From: Actinomycetales bacterium SN12
Lineage (GTDB): Bacteria; Actinomycetota; Actinomycetes; Actinomycetales; Microbacteriaceae
DNA: 64,000 bases
Assembly: GCA_002837415.1 (NCBI GenBank)
Contig: PJCV01000002.1
Coordinates: forward strand, 62,001-126,000
Direction: 5' to 3'
Positions within the stretch are counted from its first letter, which is position 1; every line of letters starts with the position of its first letter. The position numbers and the translations under genes were made by a program. The notes below the pieces were generated by a model. It was given only the letters and a program-made list of their open reading frames with translations, was not told the DNA's origin and did not search any database. Shown here one piece after another: positions 1 through 7,047 of the stretch.

Positions 1-542
1 ACGCCGGGCACGAACACCGCCGTAGCGCCCGCGTCGATGAACGCGCGGCCGCGCTCGACGGCGTCTGCCAGCTTGTCGGCAAGCGGCTTGTCGCCGCCGC
101 GCACGATCGCATCGGTGCGGGCGTTGAGCGCGAACGGCACGCCCTCCGCCTCTGCGGCCTTAACGATCGCCTCCACCTTCGCGACCGACTCGGCGAACGG
201 CGCCAGACGGTCCTCGATGTTCGCGCCGACCACGCCGACGCCGATCGCGAGGCGGGTGGTCTCGCCTGCGTCGCCGTAGCCGTCGTCGAGGTCGGCCGTG
301 ACGGGCAGGTCGACCCCGGCGGCGATGCGTCCGACGAAGTCGATCATGATGTCGCGCGGGATCTCACCGTCGGCGTAGCCGAAGGTCGCCGCAATCGAGT
401 GACCTGCAGTGGCGAGAGCTTTCGTCCCGGGCAGGGCGGCGACGGCCTTGGCCGAGACGACGTCCCAGATGTTGACGACGCGCAGGATCTCCGGAGCGTC
501 GTAGAGGTCGATCAGGGTGCGGGCCTTGTCAGCGTTCGTCAT
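1..542 (-). CDS. Isocitrate lyase/PEP mutase family enzyme (3' end outside window)
   Basis: The reverse strand reads continuously from ATG at 542 off the left edge, giving about 180 residues of a TIM-barrel enzyme of the isocitrate lyase/PEP mutase superfamily. Visible signatures are an early NIWD(V), the ALATAGHSIAATFGY block, the metal-site segment ADLDDGYGD and NARTDA. Members cleave or form C-C or P-C bonds next to a 2-oxo acid (2-methylisocitrate lyase, oxaloacetate decarboxylase or PEP mutase types), so the substrate cannot be fixed. The family is usually about 250-290 aa, so roughly 80-100 residues are missing. TACCGT at 549-554 lies 6 nt before the ATG, suggesting a leaderless transcript. 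It is divergent from the RNB gene. Confidence 0.85.
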   Translation of the reverse strand, partial: MTNADKARTLIDLYDAPEILRVVNIWDVVSAKAVAALPGTKALATAGHSIAATFGYADGEIPRDIMIDFVGRIAAGVDLPVTADLDDGYGDAGETTRLAIGVGVVGANIEDRLAPFAESVAKVEAIVKAAEAEGVPFALNARTDAIVRGGDKPLADKLADAVERGRAFIDAGATAVFVPG

Positions 543-621
543 GCATTCACGGTAGTGCCCGTGCCGCGGTGCGGGGCCGCTGTTACCCGAGGTTGCACAG
601 GCCCCTGCGTAGGGTGGGAGC

Positions 622-2046
622 ATGCCTCAGCGTCGATCACACGTCTCATCCTCCGCCGCGCAGAGCGAGCTCGCCGAGGCGCTGGCCGCACTGCGCGAGG
701 GGATCGAGGCGCCCGTCGGGTTCCCGCCGGAGGCGATCGCCGAAGCGGAGGCGGCGAGCGCACCGACGCCCGACCTCGATCTGCGCGACGTCCCCTTCGT
801 CACTCTCGATCCCCTGGGTTCGAAGGACCTCGACCAGGCGTTCCACCTCGAACGCGCCGGATCCGGCTATCAGGTGCGCTACGCGATCGCGGACGTTCCC
901 GGCTTCGTGACGCCCGGAGGCGCGGTGGATGCGCAGGCGCGCCTGCGGGGGCAGACGCTGTACCTCGCTGACGGGAACATCCCGCTGCACCCTCGGGTGC
1001 TGTCCGAGGATCGGGCATCTCTGCTGCCGGATGCCGAGCGACCGGCGCTGGTGTGGACCTTCTCACTCGACGCCGAGGGGTCGAAGACGGACTTCCGGCT
1101 GGAGCGCGCGCTGATCCGCTCGCGGTCGCAGCTCGACTACGCCTCGGCACAGGCATCCGCCGATCGGGGTGGGGATGACCGCCTTGCTCTGCTGCGCGAG
1201 ATCGGCGAGCTGCGCCGTGCGCAGGAAGCCGACCGCGGAGGCGCGAGCCTGAACCTGCCGGATGAGGAGGTCATGCAGCGCGAGGACGGCCGATACGACA
1301 TCGAGCGCCGCAACCCGCTCGCCGTCGAGGACTGGAACGCGCAGCTGTCTCTGATGACGGGCATGGCGGCTGCCGAGCTGATGATCGACGCGAAGGTGGG
1401 TGTGCTGCGCACCATGCCGCAGCCGGACGAGGGCGCGTTCGAGCGCTTCCGGCGGCAGACCGAGGCTCTCGGCCGGCCATGGACCTCCGGTCGGTACGGC
1501 GAATACCTCCGGACGCTCGACAAGGCCGACCCGCTGACGCTGCCGGTGCTGGAGGCTGCGGCGTCGCTCTTCCGCGGCGCCGGCTACATCACCTTCGACG
1601 GTGAGCTGCCCGAGGGCGATCTCGCACAGGCGGCCATCGGCGCGCCCTACGCCCACGCCACCGCTCCCCTGCGCCGGCTGGTCGACCGGTGGTCGCTGGC
1701 GATCTGCCTGGCGGTGTCGGAGGGCCGACCCGCGCCGGAGTGGGCACGCGCGTCGCTCACCCAGCTGCCGACGCTGATGCAGCAGTCGGGGCAGCGGGCA
1801 TCCGTGCTGGATGCCGAGACGATCAACCGGGTTGAGGCCGCGCTGCTGCAGCCTCTGGTGGGCCAGGCGATCGAGGCCACCGTCATCGAGATGCGCGGCG
1901 AGGACCGCGCGTCCGTGCAGATCGCCGAGCCCGCTGTGACGGCGACGGCGCCGGTCTCTGCGGGGACGACACCCGGTTCGACTGTGCAGTTGCGAATTTC
2001 CGCCGTGGACGTGACCGGGGGCAGCGTCGACCTCAGAGCGGTCTGA
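622..2046 (+). CDS. RNB-domain (RNase II/R-type) 3'-5' exoribonuclease
   Basis: 474 aa. The RNB catalytic domain starts near residue 50, with DLRDVPFVTLDPLGSKDLDQAF (read in two halves at 53-74). D63, D69 and D71 correspond to the metal-binding Asp cluster of RNase II. The segments RYAIADVPGFV and PYAHATAPLRRLVDRW are also typical. It is much shorter than E. coli RNase R/II and lacks obvious N-terminal cold-shock domains, matching the compact actinobacterial RNB proteins. The expected role is cytoplasmic processive 3'-5' degradation of RNA. TAGGGT at 610-615 is exactly 6 nt before the ATG, so the mRNA is probably leaderless; the intervening GGGAG could look like a ribosome site. Confidence 0.92.
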   Translation: MPQRRSHVSSSAAQSELAEALAALREGIEAPVGFPPEAIAEAEAASAPTPDLDLRDVPFVTLDPLGSKDLDQAFHLERAGSGYQVRYAIADVPGFVTPGGAVDAQARLRGQTLYLADGNIPLHPRVLSEDRASLLPDAERPALVWTFSLDAEGSKTDFRLERALIRSRSQLDYASAQASADRGGDDRLALLREIGELRRAQEADRGGASLNLPDEEVMQREDGRYDIERRNPLAVEDWNAQLSLMTGMAAAELMIDAKVGVLRTMPQPDEGAFERFRRQTEALGRPWTSGRYGEYLRTLDKADPLTLPVLEAAASLFRGAGYITFDGELPEGDLAQAAIGAPYAHATAPLRRLVDRWSLAICLAVSEGRPAPEWARASLTQLPTLMQQSGQRASVLDAETINRVEAALLQPLVGQAIEATVIEMRGEDRASVQIAEPAVTATAPVSAGTTPGSTVQLRISAVDVTGGSVDLRAV

Positions 2047-2133
2047 CTGGCGAGCAGGCACGGAGGGCGAGGAGGCACAGAGAAGGGGCACCGCGCGTGA
2101 TGCTCACGCACGATGCCCCCTGGCCGAGTCGGG

Positions 2134-2877
2134 TCAGACCGCGCAGGCCCCCACCTTCTGCCAGACTCCCCACTCACCCGTGGTTCCAGGAGCCTCGCCG
2201 CGGGTCCACCACTTCGCGCGGTAGGTGACGCCGCCCGCGACGACCGTGTCGCCGCTGTTGTAGACGGTGGTCGCACTCCATGCCGCGCCGCAGGGCTGCT
2301 CGGGGACGACCGGCGGGTCGGTCGGGACGACCGGCGGCGGGGTCGTCGCGCCGCCCTGGCCGACGGTGACGTCGATGCAGCTGTAGAACGCGTTCGGCGT
2401 GTCGGCGATGGTCCAGCGCGCCAGGATCTTGTGGTCTCCCTGCGGGAGGCCGGGCAGCACGTGAGTCAGCGATGCGGGCGGCTGGGCGCCGTGGTCGTTG
2501 ATGGTCTTGAACAGCTTCCCGTCGACGAAGTACTCCCACTTGTCGGTCGCATGGCGGGCCGTGAGCTTCCAGGTGATGCTCATGTCGCTCGAGACCTTCG
2601 TGCGCGGCCAGTTGCGCGAGTTGTCATCGAGAATCGAGAACGCGGCGTTGCCGCCCGAGCAGAGCATCGATCCCTTCGGGGCCTCCACGCTCTGCGGCTC
2701 GTACTTGATCGACCCGCAGTCGAACCCGGTGCTGCCGGTCGAACACAGGTCCTGCCGGCTCGGCGGGTCAGTCACCCACCCGTGCGCTGATGCACTTGTC
2801 GCGGCCCCGGCTGCCCCCGCCAGCACACCGACGGCGAGCGCCGCCGTCATCAGGATCGCTCGAACGCGTTGCTTCAT
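2134..2877 (-). CDS. Secreted AA10 lytic polysaccharide monooxygenase with CBM5/12 domain
   Basis: 247 aa. A signal peptide (residues 1-31, ending SASA) would leave His32 as the mature N terminus, as needed for the copper histidine brace. The second brace histidine is H109 in TARHAT. The catalytic domain runs to about 174, followed by a Pro/Thr linker (177-194) and a C-terminal chitin-binding CBM5/12 module with the AWSATTVYNSGDTV and KWWTRGEAPG motifs. It should oxidatively cleave chitin (or possibly cellulose) outside the cell. The ATG at 2877 is preferred over the in-frame ATG at 2889, because a GGAG lies 6 nt upstream of 2877. It is divergent from a GntR regulator and has a recognisable promoter. 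Confidence 0.94.
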   Translation of the reverse strand: MKQRVRAILMTAALAVGVLAGAAGAATSASAHGWVTDPPSRQDLCSTGSTGFDCGSIKYEPQSVEAPKGSMLCSGGNAAFSILDDNSRNWPRTKVSSDMSITWKLTARHATDKWEYFVDGKLFKTINDHGAQPPASLTHVLPGLPQGDHKILARWTIADTPNAFYSCIDVTVGQGGATTPPPVVPTDPPVVPEQPCGAAWSATTVYNSGDTVVAGGVTYRAKWWTRGEAPGTTGEWGVWQKVGACAV

Positions 2878-2929
2878 TGCAGACTCCATCCTCCGTTGGA
2901 TCAGACGCCGTCCGGCATCTGTTCCGGTG

Positions 2930-2958
2930 ACAATATGAAACCCAGCTAACAAATTCAA
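2930..2958 (-). promoter_or_regulatory. Sigma70-type promoter of the LPMO gene
   Basis: On the minus strand a -35 TTGAAT (2958-2953) and a -10 TATTGT (2935-2930) are separated by 17 nt in a locally A/T-rich intergenic stretch. The predicted transcription start near 2923 leaves a leader of about 45 nt before the ATG at 2877, and this gene has a GGAG ribosome site. It contrasts with the leaderless genes around it. Confidence 0.5.
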
Positions 2959-3040
2959 GCGATCCCGGCGATTGGCGCGCGCGCGCCCGTGATGGTGCCG
3001 TACCTTGTGGCCAGAAGTCGACACATCACGTATATCACGC

Positions 3041-3094
3041 ATGCGATACATCGGAATACCAGACGCAGCGAGAAAGGAGCGGCGCCCCTCATGA
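3041..3094 (+). CDS. Putative 17-aa upstream ORF overlapping the GntR start (ATGA)
   Basis: ATG at 3041 opens a short frame reading MRYIGIPDAARKERRPS. Its TGA (3092-3094) overlaps the ATG of the GntR gene (3091-3093). TATATC at 3031-3036 lies only 4 nt upstream, so the leaderless promoter fit is weaker than for the other upstream ORFs in this window. The frame contains the AAAGGAG ribosome site of the downstream gene. I infer possible translational coupling. Chance is a real alternative, because frames stay open easily in this base composition. Confidence 0.35.
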   Translation: MRYIGIPDAARKERRPS

Positions 3095-3450
3095 AGATCG
3101 CCCTCTCCCCCGGCGCGGGCTCCGCCTCCGAGCAGGTGCACAGCCAGCTGCGCGGACTGATCGCCGCGGGGTGGCTGCAGCCCGGCAGGCGCCTTCCCCC
3201 GGTGCGACAGCTCGCCGCCGACCTCGGACTCGCCGCCGGCACCGTCGCGAGGGCGTACAAGCGCCTGGAGCAGGAGGGACTCGTGGTCTCCCGCGCGGGC
3301 GCGGGCACACACGTGTGCGCCGATGTGGCGACCATCCCGCGAGACGTCGTGCGCGCGGCGCGATCGTTCGCGGTCACCGCCCGACGAGCGGGGCTCGGCT
3401 ACGAGGATGCGGAGCGGATCCTCAAGGCGGTGTGGGTCAACGACGGGTGA
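3091..3450 (+). CDS. GntR-family regulator, short YtrA type
   Basis: 119 aa. An N-terminal winged helix (residues 8-75) contains the GntR signature LPPVRQLAADLGLAAGTVARAYKRLEQEGLV. Only about 45 residues follow, which is the YtrA-subfamily size; there is no FadR or HutC ligand domain. The ATG at 3091 has AAAGGAG 11 nt upstream; an in-frame ATG at 2989 would add 34 unconserved residues. The gene is divergent from the LPMO gene and could regulate it, but YtrA regulators often control ABC exporters, so the link is only positional. Confidence 0.85.
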   Translation: MKIALSPGAGSASEQVHSQLRGLIAAGWLQPGRRLPPVRQLAADLGLAAGTVARAYKRLEQEGLVVSRAGAGTHVCADVATIPRDVVRAARSFAVTARRAGLGYEDAERILKAVWVNDG

Positions 3451-3466
3451 TCAGTGGGACGGCTGA

Positions 3467-4321
3467 TCAGCTGGCCGCGGCAGTGGTGGTCATGACGAGC
3501 AGCTGCGGATCGGCGAGATCGAGCGAGACGCTGATCGAGGCGAACTCGGCCAGCGAGCGCACGTGCGTGCCGCCGCAGAGGAAGCCGACCTCGCCCTCGG
3601 GCAGTGGGCAGCGCCAGGTGCGGCGGTCGACGATGCTCGGCCCGCCGACGTCGATGCGGCTCTCCCCTGCCGACGCCACCCAGACAGCGAGCGTCTCGTT
3701 GATCCGCGCCTCGCGCTCGGCGAGGGTGGCGGCGAAGCCCGCCGAGTCGAAGCCGGCCTTGCGCAGGCTCTTGCCGAGGCGGTACTCGTCCACGCTGCCG
3801 TCAGCGTGAATGCGGCTGGACTGGTTCGCCTTCCCCTCGAAATCGGGGTTGCCCAGCGGGTCGGTGCCGATCTCCTTGCGCCACAGGTCCGCGAGGGCCG
3901 CATCGAGGGCAAGAGATGCCAGGTGGCAGGCGGTGTGTCCTCGGCTCAGCGAGGCCCGGCGATCGGCATCCACCGTCAGCGCGACACGCGCCCCGACTGC
4001 GATCCCGGTGGGGATCGCCCCCTCGGTGCGATGACCGACCATCCACGTCCAGCCCTCGCCGCCGCGCTTGACGGGGATGTCGGACCCGACCGCCAGCGCA
4101 CCTTCGTCGCTGATGGCCGCCATGACGGCCTCGGTCACGCGCACCTCCGCTTCGCCGACGGTGATGGCGCCCGAATCTCCCGGCTGGTCGGGCCAGGTGT
4201 GATCTACGGGATGGAACGGTGTCGCATCCACCACGATGATGGAGGCACGCTGATCGACGAGAAGCACCTCACCCTCGCCGGCGAGTGCACCGTCGGGGAA
4301 CGAGACGAGCGTGGACTGCAT
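3467..4321 (-). CDS. AlaX-like alanyl-tRNA editing hydrolase (trans-editing)
   Basis: 284 aa, similar to the stand-alone editing domain of AlaRS. The zinc site is complete: HxxxH at H129/H133 (RGHTACH) and CxxxH at C249/H253 (CGGTHV). The N-terminal beta-barrel segment has VVDATPFHPV. The predicted role is cytoplasmic hydrolysis of mischarged Ser-/Gly-tRNA(Ala); some relatives act on other aminoacyl-tRNAs or are annotated only as metal-dependent hydrolases. It starts 17 nt after the ispG stop on the same strand, so the two are probably cotranscribed. ATG at 4321 is preceded by GGGAAG. Confidence 0.85.
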   Translation of the reverse strand: MQSTLVSFPDGALAGEGEVLLVDQRASIIVVDATPFHPVDHTWPDQPGDSGAITVGEAEVRVTEAVMAAISDEGALAVGSDIPVKRGGEGWTWMVGHRTEGAIPTGIAVGARVALTVDADRRASLSRGHTACHLASLALDAALADLWRKEIGTDPLGNPDFEGKANQSSRIHADGSVDEYRLGKSLRKAGFDSAGFAATLAEREARINETLAVWVASAGESRIDVGGPSIVDRRTWRCPLPEGEVGFLCGGTHVRSLAEFASISVSLDLADPQLLVMTTTAAAS

Positions 4322-4338
4322 GGATTCTTCCCGACGGC

Positions 4339-5490
4339 TCAGCCGGTGACGACCTGGGCGGTGCCCAGCGGCGCGTCCGAGCCCATCTCGGCGGCGATGC
4401 GGTTCGCCTCTTCGATGAGGGTGGCGACGATGTCGGCCTCGGGGACGGTCTTGATGACCTCTCCCTTGACGAAGATCTGGCCCTTGCCGTTGCCGGATGC
4501 GACGCCGAGGTCGGCTTCCCGGGCCTCGCCCGGCCCGTTCACGACGCAGCCCATCACGGCGACACGCAGCGGAACGGTCATGTCCTTGAGTCCCTCGGTG
4601 ACGTCCTCGGCGAGCGAGTACACATCGACCTGCGCGCGGCCGCACGACGGGCACGACACGATCTCGAGCTTGCGCTCGCGCAGGTTGAGGGACTGAAGGA
4701 TCTGGTGTCCGACCTTGACCTCTTCGGCAGGCGGCGCGGAGAGCGAGACGCGGATGGTGTCGCCGATGCCCTCCCCGAGCAGGATGCCGAACGCGGTGGC
4801 GCTCTTGATCGTGCCCTGGAATGCCGGGCCTGCCTCGGTGACACCGAGGTGCAGCGGCCAGTCGCCGCGCTCGGCGAGCTGGCGGTAGGCCTTCACCATG
4901 ACGATGGGGTCGTTGTGCTTGACCGAGATCTTGAAGTCGTGGAAGTCATGCTCCTCGAAGAGCGACGCCTCCCAGACCGCGCTCTCCACGAGGGCCTCCG
5001 GCGTGGCCTTGCCGTACTTCTGCAGCAGGCGCGGATCCAGCGATCCCGCGTTCACACCGATGCGCAGCGACACACCCGCCGCCTGGGCGGCCTTGGCGAT
5101 CGTGCCGACCTGGTCGTCGAACTTGCGGATGTTGCCCGGGTTCACCCGCACCGCAGCACAGCCGGCGTCGATGGCCTGGAACACGTACTTCGGCTGGAAG
5201 TGGATGTCGGCGATCACCGGGATCTGGCTCTTCGCCGCGATGATGTGCAGCACATCGGCGTCATCCTGCGACGGCACGGCGACGCGCACGATCTCGCATC
5301 CGGATGCCGTGAGCTCGGCGATCTGCTGCAGCGTGCCGTTGATGTCGGTGGTCTTCGTCGTCGTCATGGACTGGACGCTGACGGGGGCGCCGCCGCCGAC
5401 GAGCACCTTGCCGACCCGGATCTGGCGGGACTTGCGACGCGGGGCGAGGACTTCGGGGACGCGCGGCATCCCAAGATTCACTGCAGGCAC
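4339..5490 (-). CDS. ispG: 4-hydroxy-3-methylbut-2-enyl diphosphate synthase (IspG/GcpE)
   Basis: 383 aa, full length. It is the penultimate MEP-pathway enzyme, converting MEcPP to HMBPP with a [4Fe-4S] cluster. Cluster ligands are visible as C280 and C283 (CPSCGR), C315 (GCVVNGPGE) and E322. The N-terminal TIM barrel begins with [12 protein letters not shown]. It starts with GTG at 5490, and TAGCCT (5502-5497) lies exactly 6 nt upstream, so the mRNA looks leaderless. In many actinobacteria ispG directly follows dxr and the rip1-type protease; here those genes lie 3.5-7.6 kb away on the same strand with three opposite-strand genes inserted. Confidence 0.97.
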   Translation of the reverse strand: MPAVNLGMPRVPEVLAPRRKSRQIRVGKVLVGGGAPVSVQSMTTTKTTDINGTLQQIAELTASGCEIVRVAVPSQDDADVLHIIAAKSQIPVIADIHFQPKYVFQAIDAGCAAVRVNPGNIRKFDDQVGTIAKAAQAAGVSLRIGVNAGSLDPRLLQKYGKATPEALVESAVWEASLFEEHDFHDFKISVKHNDPIVMVKAYRQLAERGDWPLHLGVTEAGPAFQGTIKSATAFGILLGEGIGDTIRVSLSAPPAEEVKVGHQILQSLNLRERKLEIVSCPSCGRAQVDVYSLAEDVTEGLKDMTVPLRVAVMGCVVNGPGEAREADLGVASGNGKGQIFVKGEVIKTVPEADIVATLIEEANRIAAEMGSDAPLGTAQVVTG

Positions 5491-5569
5491 GACTCCAGGC
5501 TACCGCCGCACGATCGGCGTCGGCTGGATGCCCGCACCTCCGTGTTCGCGCGGAAAATTCTCGCGGTGA

Positions 5570-5602
5570 AGTATAGACACATTCGTAGTTTTGTTCTATA
5601 CT
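5570..5602 (+). promoter_or_regulatory. HNH gene promoter embedded in an 8-bp inverted repeat
   Basis: -35 TAGACA (5574-5579), a 17-nt spacer and -10 TATACT (5597-5602). This is the strongest promoter seen by eye in the window. The ATG at 5609 begins 7 nt after the -10, so the transcript should be leaderless. A perfect inverted repeat AGTATAGA (5570-5577) / TCTATACT (5595-5602) overlaps both promoter elements with 17 nt between the arms, which is what an operator for a dimeric repressor could look like. Confidence 0.65.
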
Positions 5603-5608
5603 GGTGTC

Positions 5609-6853
5609 ATGTTCATCGATGAGGAGCTCGGCGCAATTCCGCAGTCTGCGGGTGATGTGCTGGGCGTGCTCCTCGATGACGTGACGTGCTCCGAGGTGGA
5701 TGCGAACCGGTATGCGGCGCGTCAGGCGCAGCGCGTGGTGGAGGCGGTGCAGTTCGCGCGCCAGCATCCGGAGATCTACACGATCGACGCCGACGGGCAG
5801 ATGGCCGAACGCGCGGTGGTGCTGGAGCTGTCGGTGCGGCTGCGGATCTCGCAGGAGCGGGTGCGGGAGCTGTGCGTGGTCGCCGAGACCGCAGCGCGGG
5901 ATCTGCCGCTGCTGTGGCAGCGCGCCCGCGACGGGTTCGCCTCGATGCACAACGTCGGCGTGATCGTCACCGCGGCGGGTCCGCTCACCTCCCCCGTGGG
6001 TGCGCCGCGGGAGGTGCGGGATGCCGAGGCTGCTGCGCTCGCGAAGCTGGACCGGGCGGCACATGAGTGGGTGCTCACCTGCTCGTCGGCGGCGCTGCGG
6101 CAGCGGGCGAAGAAGCTGGTCGATCGGATCACCGGCGACACCGCCGCACGCCGGCACACCCGCGCGATGGCCGACCGGCACGTCACTCTCTCCCCCGCCG
6201 GTGACGGGATGTCGTGGATCACCGCGCTGCTTCCCACCCACGAAGCGGTCGCCGCGATGGGACGCCTGACCGCGACGGCGAAGCACATCCAGAAGGACAA
6301 GCGCGAAGGCAGAGCCCGCAGCCAGATCCGAGCCGACCTGTTCAGCGCCTGGCTACGCGGAATCGGTACCGCCACCGCGGTGAAGACGAAGCTGTTCGTC
6401 ACCGTCCCTGTGCAGCTGCTCGCCGGCGACCCGGTCCCGGTGGAGCAGGCGAGCATCGTCGGTGGGGACACGATCGACCCGATCACTGCGAAGCAGATGT
6501 TCCTCGACGCCCGCGGCTTCCGTCGCGTGATCACCGACCCCGTCAAGGGCGTGATCATCGACATGGACCGCCGCACCTACCGCCCCACCCAAGCGCAGCG
6601 CGACTGGCTGATCCTGCACCACGGCACCTGCTCCCGCGACGGCTGCACCCGCCTCGCCATCGACGCCGACCTGGACCACGACCGCCCCTGGGCGAAGGGC
6701 GGAACTACGGATCTGACGCAACTGCGTCCCCTCTGCCCCCGCGACCACACCCTTCGACATCGCACCCGCATCCGCTACCGCACACGCCCCGATCGCTCGG
6801 TGCAGGTCATCTCCCCCACCGGATACACCAGCACCACACCACCACCCTTCTAG
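5609..6853 (+). CDS. DUF222/HNH endonuclease domain protein (13E12-type family)
   Basis: 414 aa. A long N-terminal DUF222 helical domain (about 1-300) is followed by a C-terminal HNH nuclease module: a CxxxxC knuckle (CSRDGC), then DADLDHDRPWAKGGTTD, then LCPRDHTLRH. This family is highly multiplied in actinobacterial genomes, often with many near-identical copies. Its function is not established and mobile or selfish behaviour is suspected. ATG 5609 is chosen over an in-frame TTG at 5591 because that TTG lies inside the promoter spacer. It sits between divergent ispG and the trp leader, inside a normally compact isoprenoid block. Confidence 0.88.
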   Translation: MFIDEELGAIPQSAGDVLGVLLDDVTCSEVDANRYAARQAQRVVEAVQFARQHPEIYTIDADGQMAERAVVLELSVRLRISQERVRELCVVAETAARDLPLLWQRARDGFASMHNVGVIVTAAGPLTSPVGAPREVRDAEAAALAKLDRAAHEWVLTCSSAALRQRAKKLVDRITGDTAARRHTRAMADRHVTLSPAGDGMSWITALLPTHEAVAAMGRLTATAKHIQKDKREGRARSQIRADLFSAWLRGIGTATAVKTKLFVTVPVQLLAGDPVPVEQASIVGGDTIDPITAKQMFLDARGFRRVITDPVKGVIIDMDRRTYRPTQAQRDWLILHHGTCSRDGCTRLAIDADLDHDRPWAKGGTTDLTQLRPLCPRDHTLRHRTRIRYRTRPDRSVQVISPTGYTSTTPPPF

Positions 6854-6923
6854 CCGCCGAGAGGGGCTCCGCCCTTCGTCACGCGCCCGAGTACATGCCG
6901 CACGATGTGCTACTTTTCACGGT

Positions 6924-6959
6924 ATGTCCGCGACCCGCACCTGGTGGCCCGCCTTCTAG
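6924..6959 (+). CDS. trpL: trp leader peptide (MSATRTWWPAF)
   Basis: An 11-codon ORF, MSATRTWWPAF, with tandem Trp codons at 6942-6947 and a TAG stop at 6957-6959. TACTTT at 6911-6916 lies 7 nt before its ATG, so it is probably translated from a leaderless mRNA. The codons just after Trp-Trp (CCCGCC, 6948-6953) form segment 1 of the attenuator. Stalling at Trp codons under tryptophan limitation would mask segment 1 and favour the antiterminator. This is classical ribosome-mediated attenuation of the downstream anthranilate synthase gene. Confidence 0.9.
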   Translation: MSATRTWWPAF

Positions 6960-7011
6960 GCGGTGATTCGCGTACCCACGAGATCAGACCGCCTTCCGGG
7001 GCGGTCTTTTT
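6948..7011 (+). terminator. trp attenuator (alternating antiterminator/terminator hairpins)
   Basis: Four segments can be paired by hand. Segment 1 (CCGCC 6949-6953) pairs with segment 2 (GGCGG 6959-6963) across a 5-nt loop. Segment 2 (GGCGGT 6959-6964) pairs with segment 3 (ACCGCC 6988-6993) as the antiterminator. Segment 3 (AGACCGCC 6986-6993) pairs with segment 4 (GGCGGTCT 7000-7007), an 8-bp stem with 6-nt loop ending in a T run (7007-7011), as the intrinsic terminator. Segments 2 and 4 are near-identical competitors for segment 3, as attenuation requires. Confidence 0.9.
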
Positions 7012-7047
7012 CTTGCCCGCACCGGATCCCCGACCGAGGAGACACCG

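Noticed and set aside
3005..3052. Promoter for the GntR gene (TTGTGG or TCGACA with TATATC/TACATC)
   Set aside because: No pair of hexamers has acceptable spacing; the A/T-rich patch and CGCATGCG palindrome (3038-3045) were not enough to call a site.
5591..5608. TTG extension of the HNH gene
   Set aside because: The TTG lies between the -35 and -10 hexamers, so it would not be transcribed.
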